This document shows, one piece after another, positions 10,400 through 18,655 of a stretch of DNA of 64,000 nt. The stretch's first letter is position 1, and each line of letters opens with the position of its first letter. Below the pieces are notes generated by a model. That model searched no databases. It worked only from the letters and a program-made list of their open reading frames with translations, and was not told the origin of the DNA. Position numbers and translations under genes: made by a program. The stretch spans positions 1 through 64,000 of the forward strand of contig JBBILI010000008.1 in the NCBI GenBank assembly GCA_037445025.1, given 5' to 3'. The DNA is from CAIQQQ01 sp037445025. Its GTDB lineage: Bacteria; Pseudomonadota; Alphaproteobacteria; Acetobacterales; Acetobacteraceae.

Positions 10400-10414
10400 C
10401 CCCCCGGGGGGGGG
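10400..10414. repeat. C6G9 homopolymer tract in a divergent promoter region
   Basis: Six C residues are followed directly by nine G residues within the 130-bp gap between moxR (leftward) and the DUF1285 gene (rightward). Such tracts are prone to slippage. No promoter boxes at convincing spacing were recognised in this gap. Confidence 0.6.
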
Positions 10415-10469
10415 ATGCTACCTATATCCAGGCCTGGGACGGAAGCAGGAACGCCCCGAGGACGCAGAC

Positions 10470-11072
10470 GTGAACGATCTCAGCCGCAGCCGCCATGACC
10501 GCTTGCCAGACCTCCAGATCTGCGACCAGGGGTTGACCGCCCGCCGCGTGCCACGCGAATGCGGCGATCTGCCTTTTCTGATCAAGCGGGATGCGAGCTG
10601 GCTGTATCGGGGCAGCCCGATCGGGCGCAAGGAGTTGGTGTGTCTGTTCGCCTCGGTGCTGAAGCGGGCGGAGGATGGCGCGTTCTGGCTGGAGACGCCC
10701 GCCGAGCGCGGCAAGATCGAGGTGGAGGATGCGCCGTTTCTGGCCGTGGAGCTGGACTGGTCGGGGTTTGGGCGGGACCAGGTGCTGAATTTTCGCACCA
10801 ACGTGGATCAGATCGTCACCGCCGGGCCGGAGCATCCGATCCGGGTGGCGCATGATCTGCTGACCTGCGAGCCGACGCCGTATCTGCTGGTGCGGCCGGG
10901 GCTAGGGCGGCATCCGATCGAGGCCAGGATCAGCCGGGCGGTGTATTACGAGCTGGTGGCGCTGGCCGAGCCGGAGATGGTGCTGGGGCGGCGGATGCTG
11001 GGGGTGTGGAGCCAGCGGCAGTTCTTCGCGCTGGGAGAGATGCCGACGGGCGAGGAAGTCTGCGCGCGATGA
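10470..11072 (+). CDS. DUF1285 family protein
   Basis: The protein is 200 residues, starting at a GTG preceded by GAGGAC. It has the DUF1285 pattern: an early CGDLPFLIKRDASWLYRGSP block, RKELVCLFASVLKR, and a later PYLLVRPGLGRHPIEARISR segment. The structures known for this family show a small beta-rich fold of uncertain role. It is followed 10 bp later by the NUDIX gene and then a DUF6111 gene, a conserved trio in related alphaproteobacteria. An upstream in-frame extension exists but runs through the C6G9 tract and is not credible. Confidence 0.78.
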   Translation: MNDLSRSRHDRLPDLQICDQGLTARRVPRECGDLPFLIKRDASWLYRGSPIGRKELVCLFASVLKRAEDGAFWLETPAERGKIEVEDAPFLAVELDWSGFGRDQVLNFRTNVDQIVTAGPEHPIRVAHDLLTCEPTPYLLVRPGLGRHPIEARISRAVYYELVALAEPEMVLGRRMLGVWSQRQFFALGEMPTGEEVCAR

Positions 11073-11082
11073 TGTTGCGTCC

Positions 11083-11679
11083 GTGATCCTCGCAGAGCTG
11101 CGTGAACGGCTCGCGGTCCCGCCTGGCGCGCTTTGGCACGATGACGCGATGGAGTTCCTCGACGGTCCGCCGGTGCCGGCGGCGGTGCTGGTGCCGTTCG
11201 TGATGGGGGCGGCGCCGGGCGTGCTGCTGACCAAGCGCACGGCGCATCTGAACAAGCATGCGGGGCAGGTGAGCTTTCCCGGCGGGCGGATGGATCCGGG
11301 CGATGCGGATGCGACGGCGGCGGCGTTGCGCGAGGCGCAGGAGGAGATCGGGCTGCATCCTTCGCGCGTCGAGATCGCGGGGCGGCTGTCGGATTACGTG
11401 ACGGGGACGGGGTATCGGATCACGCCGGTGATCGGGCTGCTGTCGCTGGGGGTGGGGCTGGACGGGCTGGGGCTGCAGGCCTCGCCTGACGAGGTGGAGA
11501 TCATCTTCGAGCTGCCGCTGGCGGTGATCCTGGACCCGGCGGCGCCGGTGCAGAAGCGGCGGGCCTGGCGCGGGCGGGAGCGGACGTATTGGGAATGGCC
11601 GCATCCGGAGCATCACATCTGGGGGGCGACGGCGGCCATTCTGGTGCAGCTGGCGCGACGGCTGCGGGGCGAGGCCTGA
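11083..11679 (+). CDS. NUDIX hydrolase, CoA-pyrophosphatase type
   Basis: The protein is 198 residues. The NUDIX box lies at about residues 68-90: GGRMDPGD, then REAQEEIGL. It is preceded by LNKHAGQVSFPGG, the extra motif typical of the NudL/YeaB subgroup that hydrolyses coenzyme A to phosphopantetheine and 3',5'-ADP. The start is the GTG at 11083, 10 bp after the DUF1285 stop. The stop codon overlaps the next start by 1 nt (TGATG). Confidence 0.88.
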   Translation: MILAELRERLAVPPGALWHDDAMEFLDGPPVPAAVLVPFVMGAAPGVLLTKRTAHLNKHAGQVSFPGGRMDPGDADATAAALREAQEEIGLHPSRVEIAGRLSDYVTGTGYRITPVIGLLSLGVGLDGLGLQASPDEVEIIFELPLAVILDPAAPVQKRRAWRGRERTYWEWPHPEHHIWGATAAILVQLARRLRGEA

Positions 11680-11915
11680 TGCTGCGGGCGGCGGAGTTCG
11701 GGCTGTTTCTGCTGCCGATCGGGCTGTTCGTGCTGTGGCGGGTGCTGACCCCGCATGTGCGACCGGCGTTGCTGTGGGCGACGATGGCGGCGGTGCTGGC
11801 GCTGGGGGCGACGGCGATCGGCTACGGGCTGAACCAGAAGCTGGACCGGGGCGAGCGGTATGTTCCGGCGCGGATCGAGAACGGGCGGATCATCGAGGGG
11901 CACGGGGTGAGGTAG
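11679..11915 (+). CDS. DUF6111-like small membrane protein
   Basis: The protein is 78 residues. Two hydrophobic helices (about 7-23 and 31-50) are followed by a charged tail RYVPARIENGRIIEGH. Size, topology and tail fit the small DUF6111 membrane proteins found after the CoA-type NUDIX gene in this lineage. The start overlaps the NUDIX stop by 1 nt. Function unknown. Confidence 0.72.
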   Translation: MLRAAEFGLFLLPIGLFVLWRVLTPHVRPALLWATMAAVLALGATAIGYGLNQKLDRGERYVPARIENGRIIEGHGVR

Positions 11916-11920
11916 GAGAT

Positions 11921-11960
11921 GAATGGAAGTTTTTTGGTTCTTTTTTCAAAAGAGAACCGC
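11921..11960. repeat. AT-rich hairpin repeat, copy 2 (GGTTC module)
   Basis: This is a single module. GAATGGAAGTTTTTTG is followed by an 11-bp stem (11936-11946 with 11948-11958, one mismatch). It lies between two convergent genes, DUF6111 and trmJ, only 3 bp before the latter's stop. Confidence 0.75.
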
Positions 11961-11963
11961 TTC

Positions 11964-12761
11964 CTACCCCGCCTCCGGCGGTTCCAGGCGACCCCGCAGC
12001 CGCCGTCCCAGCGCCAGTTCGGTGACGATGCCGTGCAGGGTTCGCAGTTCCTGCTCCGTCACCTCGCCGCGCTGGAAGAAGTGGCGGATGTTGCGGACCA
12101 TGCCGGGGCGTTTGGGCAGGTTCTTCAGGAAGCCGCAGGCGTCGAGCTGGTCCACCAGGTGGCGCAGGAAGTTTTCCAGCTCGCCTTTGGTGGCGACCGA
12201 TGTTTCGTTGGTCATCAGCGTGCGGGGCACGGTCTGGTCTGCGGCCGTCCACCATTCATAGGCCAGCACCATCACCGCCTGCGCCAGGTTGAGGCTCATG
12301 AAGGCCGGGTTCAGCGGGTAGCGCACCAGCGCGTCGCAGCAGGCCATGTCGTCATTGTCGAGCCCCGCCCGTTCCGGCCCGAACAGGATGGCGACGTTGA
12401 GGCCGCGGCCGCACACGGCGCGCATCTCGGCGGCGGCGCCCCGCGCGGTGAGCACGGGCTTGACGATGTGGCGCGGGCGCGGGCAGGTCGCGAAGACGTG
12501 GTGCATGTCGGCGACCGCGTCGGCCACGGTGTCGTGCACCGTGCAGCAATCCAGGATCCGGTCCGCGCCGGAGGCCGTGCGCCAGGCATGCGCCTGGGGC
12601 CAGCCGTCCCGCGGCGCCACCAGGCGGAGATGGAACAGCCCGCCATTGGCCATGGCGCGGGCGACCGCGCCGATATTGTCGGCGAGCTGGGGGCGGACCA
12701 GCACCACCACCGGCGCATTCCCGATCGGTGCGAGATCGGCGCCGCCGTCGCGGCCGGTCAT
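11964..12761 (-). CDS. trmJ: SPOUT RNA 2'-O-methyltransferase, TrmJ-like
   Basis: The protein is 265 residues. The three knotted-fold (SpoU/TrmH) motifs are visible: NIGAVARAMAN (29-39), FGPERAGL (127-134) and SLNLAQAVMVLAYEWW (156-171), followed by a C-terminal helical extension as in TrmJ, which methylates position 32 of tRNAs. A family alternative is a related rRNA methyltransferase. The ATG at 12761 overlaps the upstream methyltransferase stop by 4 bp. A longer in-frame extension exists but would overlap that gene heavily. Confidence 0.8.
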   Translation of the reverse strand: MTGRDGGADLAPIGNAPVVVLVRPQLADNIGAVARAMANGGLFHLRLVAPRDGWPQAHAWRTASGADRILDCCTVHDTVADAVADMHHVFATCPRPRHIVKPVLTARGAAAEMRAVCGRGLNVAILFGPERAGLDNDDMACCDALVRYPLNPAFMSLNLAQAVMVLAYEWWTAADQTVPRTLMTNETSVATKGELENFLRHLVDQLDACGFLKNLPKRPGMVRNIRHFFQRGEVTEQELRTLHGIVTELALGRRLRGRLEPPEAG

Positions 12762-13975
12762 GCCTCGGGTGTCGGTTCGCGATTGTCGGCGACCAGGGCG
12801 TTGCCCTTCAGCAGATGCACCGCGCGCGGCGGCCGGTTGGGCAGGCAGACCGGGATGTGCGCGGTGCCGAGCAGGATCGGCACCCATCGGCCGCGCAGCT
12901 TTTCCACCAGCAACGCCGGCAGCGCCTCGGGGGCGGGGATCGGGTTGGTGACGAACAGATGGAAACGTTGCGCCCCGGCATTGGCGAAGCCGGGGAAGGC
13001 GATGCGCACCGCGCCGCCGAAGTCGCGCACGTGAAGAATGCCGTGGCGCCAGTCGTGCCCGTCGGGGCTGACGATCCAGATGGCACAGCCGGCCGCACCG
13101 CGCGCCACGGCGTTGCGCGGCAGCAGCAAGGTTGACAGCTGTGGGGGGGCCTCGAAACGCTCGGCGACGAACAGATTTTCAATCTCCGCCGTGCGCTCGC
13201 CGTGTGGAAGATCCGCGGGCGGCGCGTCCGGCATCGCCAGCTCGGCTGCGGCGGAGGCCGCGCGGGCCTGCTCCTGCGCCTCCCCCAGCGCTGCGAACCG
13301 GGCCCGCACGCGGGTCGCCATATCCGGCGTGGCCGCGCACAGGGCTGCGACCTCCGCTGAGACGTGCGCGCCCACGGCCAGCACGCCCAGGCCGGAGGCG
13401 TGCGCGAAGGCGAAATGCGGCCGCCCGGCGGTGACCTCGTTCCAGAAGCGCCAGACGCCGAAATCGCGCTCATGCACCGCGATGTCATGGAACAGCACCA
13501 CGCCCTGGTCGGACAGCTTGGGACGCCAGGTCTCGAAATCGTGCCGCACCGCCTCATAAGTGTGATACCCGTCGATATGCAGCAGATCGATGCTGCCATC
13601 GGCGAAATCGTCGCGCGCGTCGTCGAACAGGCAGCGGCGCAGCGTGGCGATGCCTGCGAAGCGCGGGGTGATGAGGGCTGCGAGCTCGAGATACACCTCA
13701 TCGTCATAGGCGCCGGCGTGGGCGTCGCCCTCCCAGGTGTCGATGGCGGTGCAGCGCGTGTCGAGACCGAGGCGCTGGACCGCCTGGCAGAATGCGACAA
13801 ACGAGACGCCGGTATGGGTGCCGAGCTCCACCACCTGGCGTGGCCGCATCGCCGCCACCAGCCAATGGGCGAAGGGCACATGGCCGTGCCAGGCGCTGGG
13901 ACGATTGATGCGCAGGTTGGGCCAGAACAGCGGATCCAGCCCCGGGGCCGCCAGGAATTCGATCGGTGATGTCAT
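12758..13975 (-). CDS. Class I SAM-dependent methyltransferase (Methyltransf_24 type)
   Basis: The protein is about 405 residues. Residues 45-180 form a Rossmann methyltransferase: VVELGTHTGVSFVAF (SAM loop), a TAIDTWEGD acidic strand end, DLLHIDGYHTYEAV and VVLFHDIAVHE. This resembles the CmcI/Methyltransf_24 group that sits in glycan clusters. A C-terminal beta-rich domain of unknown type follows. The ATG at 13975 overlaps the cysS stop (ATGA); an ATG four codons earlier is possible. Lying between cysS and trmJ, it may be co-transcribed with them. Its substrate cannot be read from the sequence. Confidence 0.75.
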   Translation of the reverse strand: MTSPIEFLAAPGLDPLFWPNLRINRPSAWHGHVPFAHWLVAAMRPRQVVELGTHTGVSFVAFCQAVQRLGLDTRCTAIDTWEGDAHAGAYDDEVYLELAALITPRFAGIATLRRCLFDDARDDFADGSIDLLHIDGYHTYEAVRHDFETWRPKLSDQGVVLFHDIAVHERDFGVWRFWNEVTAGRPHFAFAHASGLGVLAVGAHVSAEVAALCAATPDMATRVRARFAALGEAQEQARAASAAAELAMPDAPPADLPHGERTAEIENLFVAERFEAPPQLSTLLLPRNAVARGAAGCAIWIVSPDGHDWRHGILHVRDFGGAVRIAFPGFANAGAQRFHLFVTNPIPAPEALPALLVEKLRGRWVPILLGTAHIPVCLPNRPPRAVHLLKGNALVADNREPTPEA

Positions 13976-15312
13976 GCGCGTCGCCATACCGTGCCGGCCG
14001 GTCCATCCTCAAGCTGGATGTTGCGGGCGGTCAGTTCGGCGCGGATCGCGTCCGCGCGGGCGAAGTCCCGCGTCTGGCGGGCGTGCAGGCGCGCCTGGAT
14101 CAGCGCCTCGATCTCGGCGGCGTCGTCGCCGCCGCGGAACCAGGCGGACGGCGCGTGCTGCAGCAGGCCGATGAGGTCGCCGGCGGCGCGCAGGCCTGAA
14201 GCGGCCTTGGCGTCTCCGGCCATCGCCGCGTCGGCCAGGGCGTGCATGGCGGCGAAGGCCATCGGCGTGTTGAGATCGTCGCACAGCGCGTCCATGACGC
14301 TGTCGGGAACGGTGCCAGCTTCGCCCTCGGTGCGTTCCAGGGCGCGGTACCAGCGGTCGAGATCGCGTTTGCATTCGGTGAGCATGGCTTCGGAGAATTC
14401 CAGCGTGCCGGCGTAATGGCCGCGCAGCAGCAGCATCCGGATGGCCTCGCCCGGGGCCTTGGCCAGCACGTCGCGCACCGTGAAGAAGTTGCCCAGCGAC
14501 TTGCTCATCTTGGTGCCGTTGACGTTGAGCATGCCGTTGTGCAGCCACACCCGGGCGAAGCGGCTGCCGGGAAAGGCGCAGACCGACTGGGCCAGCTCGT
14601 TCTCATGATGCGGGAACAGCAGATCGTTGCCGCCGCCGTGGATGTCGAAATCGGTGCCGAGATGCTTCCAGGACATGGCCGAGCACTCGATGTGCCAGCC
14701 GGGGCGGCCGCGGCCCCAGGGGCTGTCCCAGCCCGGCAGGTCGTCGGGCGAGGGTTTCCACAGCACGAAATCCCCGGCGTCGCGCTTGTACGGCGCGATC
14801 TCGACGCGGGCGCCGGCGAGCAGCTCCTCCGGGTCGCGCCCGGACAGGCGGCCATAGGCGGGGAAGCTGCCGACCGCGAACAGCACGTGGCCTTCGGCGG
14901 CGTAGGCGTTGCCACCTTCGATCAGCCGCGCGATCAGGGTGATCATCTCGGCGATATGGGCGGTGGCGCGGGGTTCCACATCGGGCGGCAGGGCGCCGAG
15001 GGCGGCCATGTCAGCATGGAAATCGGCCAGGGTGCGCCGGGTGATCGACGCGATGGGCTCGCCGCTGCTCGCGGCCCTGGCGTTGATCTTGTCGTCCACG
15101 TCGGTGACGTTGCGGACATAGGTGACGCGCGGATACAGCGCCCGCAGCAGGCGGGCCAGCAGGTCGAACACCACCACCGGCCGGGCGTTGCCGACATGGG
15201 CGAGGTCGTACACGGTCGGGCCACACACATACATGCGTACGTGATCGGGGTCGATCGGCACGAAGGTTTCGGCCGTGCGGGTCTGGACATTGAAGAGACG
15301 CAGGGTGGGCAT
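13972..15312 (-). CDS. cysS: Cysteine-tRNA ligase
   Basis: The protein is 446 residues. The HIGH-type motif is HVGN (39-42), the KMSKS motif is at 268-272, and the zinc ligands C30, C210, H235 and E239 are all present. It charges tRNA-Cys. I chose the ATG at 15312 because GGAG lies 5 nt upstream and the protein then begins MPTLRLFNVQTR, as the family does. An ATG at 15339 would add nine residues with no ribosome site. It is first in a leftward set with a methyltransferase and trmJ. Confidence 0.95.
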   Translation of the reverse strand: MPTLRLFNVQTRTAETFVPIDPDHVRMYVCGPTVYDLAHVGNARPVVVFDLLARLLRALYPRVTYVRNVTDVDDKINARAASSGEPIASITRRTLADFHADMAALGALPPDVEPRATAHIAEMITLIARLIEGGNAYAAEGHVLFAVGSFPAYGRLSGRDPEELLAGARVEIAPYKRDAGDFVLWKPSPDDLPGWDSPWGRGRPGWHIECSAMSWKHLGTDFDIHGGGNDLLFPHHENELAQSVCAFPGSRFARVWLHNGMLNVNGTKMSKSLGNFFTVRDVLAKAPGEAIRMLLLRGHYAGTLEFSEAMLTECKRDLDRWYRALERTEGEAGTVPDSVMDALCDDLNTPMAFAAMHALADAAMAGDAKAASGLRAAGDLIGLLQHAPSAWFRGGDDAAEIEALIQARLHARQTRDFARADAIRAELTARNIQLEDGPAGTVWRRA

Positions 15313-15384
15313 GCCGGCTCCGGGCGGGGTGGGCGCCATCTTTCGGGCACGCGGCGCGGCAAATCAATGCGTGAGACCTCGCGT

Positions 15385-15414
15385 TTGACATGCGCTGCGC
15401 GGAAGCGATAGAGA
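15385..15414 (+). promoter_or_regulatory. Probable sigma-70 promoter of the Nramp-type transporter gene
   Basis: TTGACA (15385-15390) and TAGAGA (15409-15414) are separated by 18 bp. This places transcription start at about 15421, directly in front of a palindrome. The boxes are seen; the promoter activity is inferred. Confidence 0.55.
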
Positions 15415-15422
15415 AGGTGCGG

Positions 15423-15439
15423 TTGCGAGTGATTTGCAA
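15423..15439. promoter_or_regulatory. Palindromic operator, candidate Fur/Mur-type box
   Basis: The sequence TTGCGAGTGATTTGCAA is an imperfect 17-bp palindrome with TTGC and GCAA ends. It lies between the predicted transcription start and the AGGAG ribosome site of a metal transporter gene. It resembles the TGCAAAT-type boxes bound by alphaproteobacterial Fur/Mur regulators. Binding is an inference. Confidence 0.5.
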
Positions 15440-15461
15440 CTAGCCCTCAGGAGATGCCGTC

Positions 15462-16724
15462 TTGCCCAGCACCACCCAGCCGATCGTGCCGAAAGCGCCG
15501 CTGATTCCGTCGCGGCTCACACGGTTTCTGGCCGTCGCCGGGCCCGGGCTGGTGGTGATGCTGGCCGACACCGATGTCGGCAGCGTGATCACCGCCGGGC
15601 AGAGCGGCGTGCAGTGGGGCTACCGGCTGCTGCTGGTGCAGGTGATCCTTATCCCGATTCTCTACATGGTGCAGGAGCTCACCGTCCGGCTCGGGATCTT
15701 CACCGGGCGGGGGCATGGCGAGCTGATCCGGCAGTCGTTCGGGCCGACCTGGGCGTGGATTTCGGCGGGGGGGCTGGCGGTGGCCACGGCCGGCGCGCTG
15801 CTCACCGAATTCTCGGGTGTGGCCGGCGTGGGCGAGATGTACGGGCTGTCGCGCTACGTGACCCTGCCCGCCGCCGGGCTGCTGCTGCTGCTGATCGGGT
15901 TCACCGGGTCGTATCGCCGGGTGGAGCGGGCGGCCATTCTGATCGGGCTGTTCGAGCTGGCGTTCTTCGGCGTGGCGCTGGCGGCGCATCCTGATGTCGC
16001 GACCATGGCGCGCCAGTCGATCGATCTGCCGGTCACCGACAGCGGCTATCTGTTTCTGGTCTCGGCCAATATCGGCGCGGTGATCATGCCGTGGATGATC
16101 TTCTACCAGCAGTCCGCCATCGCCGATAAGAAGCTGCGCTCCGAGCATTTCAAGATGGCGAAGTGGGACACGGCGATCGGCGCCGTGGTGACGCAGCTGG
16201 TGATGGCGGCGGTGCTGATCGCGGCGGCGGCCACCATCGCGCCCAATGCGCCGCAGGCGAGCCTCGAGACGGTGGGCGAGATGAGCGAGGCGCTCACCCC
16301 GTTCCTCGGTCTGGCGGTGGGACGTGCCGTGTTCGGCCTGGGCGTGCTGGGGGCTGCCCTGGTGGCTGCCATCGTCACCTCGCTGGCGCTGGCCTGGGGA
16401 CTGGGCGAGGTGGCGGGGTATCAGCGCAGCCTGGAGCTGCATCCGTCGCGCGCGCGCTGGTTCTACGGGGTCTATGCCGTGTGCGTGGTCGGCGGTGCGT
16501 TGCTGGTGGCGGTGGCGCCTGACCTGGTTTCGCTCAATGTCGATGTGCAGGTGATGAACGCGCTGATGCTGCCGCTGGTGCTGGGCATGCTGATCGCGCT
16601 GGCCAACCGCGCCCTGCCGGGGCCGCACCGGCTGCGCGGCTGGTATCTGTGGCTGGTCATCGCCGTCGCCACCGTGACCTGCGTGCTGGGTGTGGTGGGC
16701 GGTGTGGGCGGGCTGTTCCAGTAG
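15462..16724 (+). CDS. Nramp-family divalent metal transporter with altered metal-site motifs
   Basis: The protein is 420 residues with about 11 membrane helices. The start is a TTG with AGGAG 8 nt upstream; no in-frame ATG is available. Helix 1 reads GPGLVVMLADTDVGS, where canonical MntH has DPGN: the aspartate is kept, the proline and asparagine are not. Helix 6 reads ANIGAVIMPWMIFYQQS, keeping the metal-binding methionine of MPHN but not the histidine. These changes put it in a divergent branch of the superfamily, so the ion (manganese, iron, magnesium or other) is open. The upstream palindrome suggests metal-dependent repression. Confidence 0.85.
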   Translation: MPSTTQPIVPKAPLIPSRLTRFLAVAGPGLVVMLADTDVGSVITAGQSGVQWGYRLLLVQVILIPILYMVQELTVRLGIFTGRGHGELIRQSFGPTWAWISAGGLAVATAGALLTEFSGVAGVGEMYGLSRYVTLPAAGLLLLLIGFTGSYRRVERAAILIGLFELAFFGVALAAHPDVATMARQSIDLPVTDSGYLFLVSANIGAVIMPWMIFYQQSAIADKKLRSEHFKMAKWDTAIGAVVTQLVMAAVLIAAAATIAPNAPQASLETVGEMSEALTPFLGLAVGRAVFGLGVLGAALVAAIVTSLALAWGLGEVAGYQRSLELHPSRARWFYGVYAVCVVGGALLVAVAPDLVSLNVDVQVMNALMLPLVLGMLIALANRALPGPHRLRGWYLWLVIAVATVTCVLGVVGGVGGLFQ

Positions 16725-16814
16725 GGGTCCGCGGGGATCGATCGATGGGGATCGGTTGACAGCCTGGGCCGCGGCGGGGCCTAACCCCCGCCGCATGACC
16801 ATTCTCGTTCTCTC

Positions 16815-17780
16815 ATGAAGCTCGGCCTGTTTGCGATCATCGGCGGCGGCGGTGCGCTGATTGCGCTGGTGGCCTGGTTTGGCGGCCAGGCGATCGGGCA
16901 CGAGGTGCTGGAGGCGGGGTGGGCGATCCCGGCCACCGTGGTGCTGCATCTGGTGCAGCTTTACCTCTCCGCCATTGCCTGGCGCATTGCCGTGGGTCTG
17001 CGGCTGCCGCGCATGCTGGTCTATTTCCGGCTGCGCTGGATCCGGGAGGCGGTGAATTCGCTGCTGCCGGTGGCGCAGATGGGCGGCAACATCGTGGGCA
17101 TCCGCATGCTGGCCCAGCGGGGCGTGCCGGCGCCGGTGGCTGCGGCCGGCACCACGCTGGACCTGACCATCGAGGCGCTGACGCAGTTCGCCTGGACGAT
17201 GATCGGCATCGCCACCCTGGCTGCGATCAGTTCCGACACGTCCTGGCGGCCTTGGGTCGTGGGCGGGGCGGTGACGATGGGGCTGGGTCTGGCCGGGTTT
17301 GTGCTGGCGCAGCGGGCGGGGCTGATGCGGCTGATCGAGGGGTTGGCGCGGCAGATTCAGAAGGTGTTTCCTGGAATCTCCATCGAGGTGCTGCGCGGTC
17401 TGCACATGGAGCTGATGCGTCTGCAGTCCAACCGCCGCGCGCTGGCCCAGGCGTTTGCGGTGCATCTCACCGCCTGGATGCTCGGCACGGCGGAGGTGTG
17501 GCTGGTGCTGACCGCCATGGGCGTGAAGCTGTCGCTGGGCGAGGCGGTCAGCATCGAGAGCCTGGGCATGGCGGCCCGCAGCGCGGGCTTTGTGGTGCCC
17601 GGCGCGCTGGGCGTGCAGGAGACCGGGTTCATCCTGGTGTGTTCGCTGTTTCAGATCCCGGCTGACACGGCCATCGCGCTGTCGATGGTCAAGCGGCTGC
17701 GCGAGCTTGGCGTGGGCCTGCCCGGCCTGATCGCCTGGCAAGTGAGCGAAGGCCGGCGGCTGTTAAAGCGTCAGGGATAA
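16815..17780 (+). CDS. HpnL-like integral membrane protein (LPG synthase/flippase-like domain)
   Basis: The protein is 321 residues with 7-8 membrane segments, of the lysylphosphatidylglycerol-synthase-TM family without the aminoacyl-transferase domain. The conserved block SIESLGMAARSAGFVVPGAL followed by GVQETGFILV near residue 240-275 matches the hopanoid-associated HpnL group, whose members are thought to move hopanoids or lipids across or within the envelope. It is about 90 bp after the metal transporter and may be read from its own promoter. The stop codon lies inside a repeat element. Confidence 0.7.
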   Translation: MKLGLFAIIGGGGALIALVAWFGGQAIGHEVLEAGWAIPATVVLHLVQLYLSAIAWRIAVGLRLPRMLVYFRLRWIREAVNSLLPVAQMGGNIVGIRMLAQRGVPAPVAAAGTTLDLTIEALTQFAWTMIGIATLAAISSDTSWRPWVVGGAVTMGLGLAGFVLAQRAGLMRLIEGLARQIQKVFPGISIEVLRGLHMELMRLQSNRRALAQAFAVHLTAWMLGTAEVWLVLTAMGVKLSLGEAVSIESLGMAARSAGFVVPGALGVQETGFILVCSLFQIPADTAIALSMVKRLRELGVGLPGLIAWQVSEGRRLLKRQG

Positions 17781-17856
17781 AAGTTTTTTGCTTCTTTTTT
17801 TCAAAAAAAGAAGTTCTGTCTTTGAAAAGAAAGAACCAAAGAAACTTTCATTCGTT
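17778..17856. repeat. AT-rich hairpin repeat, copy 3 (two adjacent modules)
   Basis: A GCTTC-module stem is followed by a GGTTC-module, bounded by AAAGTTT on the left and AAACTTTCATTCG on the right. It lies between the convergent HpnL-like and tupA genes and contributes to both stop codons. Confidence 0.8.
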
Positions 17857-18655
17857 AGGGGTGTGGCTTGTCTGCGTCGGGGTGGAACAGTTGTTCGCCG
17901 CCGAGCTGGTAGGCGCCGATCGCCTTTTGGCCGGTGGGGCCTTCGAGCCATTCGGCCAGTTGGCGGGCCGCGGCCTGTTTCACGTTGGGGTGCTGCTGCG
18001 GGTTCAGCTGGATGACGTCGTAGCGGTTCAGCAGCGCCGGATCGCCCTGCAGCAGAATCACCAGGTCGCGCTTGTTGGCGAACGCGATCCAGCTGCCGCG
18101 ATCGGAGATCGTCGCCGCATCCATCGCCGCCGCCGCGTTCAGGGCAGCCCCCATGCCGCCGCCGATGTCGCGATACCAGCCCTGCCCCGCCGGGTTCAGG
18201 CCCGCGGCCTTCCACAGCCGCTTTTCCAGCGCATCCGTGCCGCTTTTGTCGCCGCGCGAGACGAAGGTGACCTGCTTGGCATAGATCGCCTGCAAGGCCG
18301 CCACCGCCCTGGACTGTGCGGCGATGCCGGCGGGATCGGCTTTCGGGCCGACCAGGATGAAGTCGTTCCAGGCGATCTCGCGGCGCAAAATGCCGTGCCC
18401 GGCGGCCATGAACGCCGCCTCGGCGTCCGGGTCGTGCACCAGCACCAGATCGGCATCGCCATGCGCCGCCGTGGCCAGGGCCTGGCCGGTGCCCTGCGCC
18501 AGCACCTTCACGGTGATGCCCGAAGCCTTGGTGAACTGCGGCAGAATCGCGCCCAGCAGGCCTGACCCGTCCACCGACGTGGTGGACGCCAGAACGATGC
18601 TCTCGGCCCGCGCCGGGCCTGCCAGTAGCAGCAATGCGATCAGAACATGAATCAT
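17855..18655 (-). CDS. tupA: Tungstate ABC transporter, substrate-binding protein
   Basis: The protein is 266 residues with a short signal peptide (MIHVLIALLLLAGPARA). The TupA signatures are clear: LASTTSVDGSGLL near the N-terminus, then VKVLAQGTGQAL, HGDADLVLVHDP and FVSRGDKSGTDALEK. The threonine/serine-rich loops bind tungstate or molybdate oxyanions. The start overlaps the tupB stop by 4 bp. Gene order is tupB then tupA in the direction of transcription. Confidence 0.9.
   Translation of the reverse strand: MIHVLIALLLLAGPARAESIVLASTTSVDGSGLLGAILPQFTKASGITVKVLAQGTGQALATAAHGDADLVLVHDPDAEAAFMAAGHGILRREIAWNDFILVGPKADPAGIAAQSRAVAALQAIYAKQVTFVSRGDKSGTDALEKRLWKAAGLNPAGQGWYRDIGGGMGAALNAAAAMDAATISDRGSWIAFANKRDLVILLQGDPALLNRYDVIQLNPQQHPNVKQAAARQLAEWLEGPTGQKAIGAYQLGGEQLFHPDADKPHP

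Noticed and set aside
15447..17741. A 764-codon open frame on the reverse strand across the metal transporter and HpnL-like genes
   Set aside because: Its product is low-complexity (His, Gln, Arg-rich) and it is the mirror of two well-supported genes; GC-rich third positions keep the opposite strand open.
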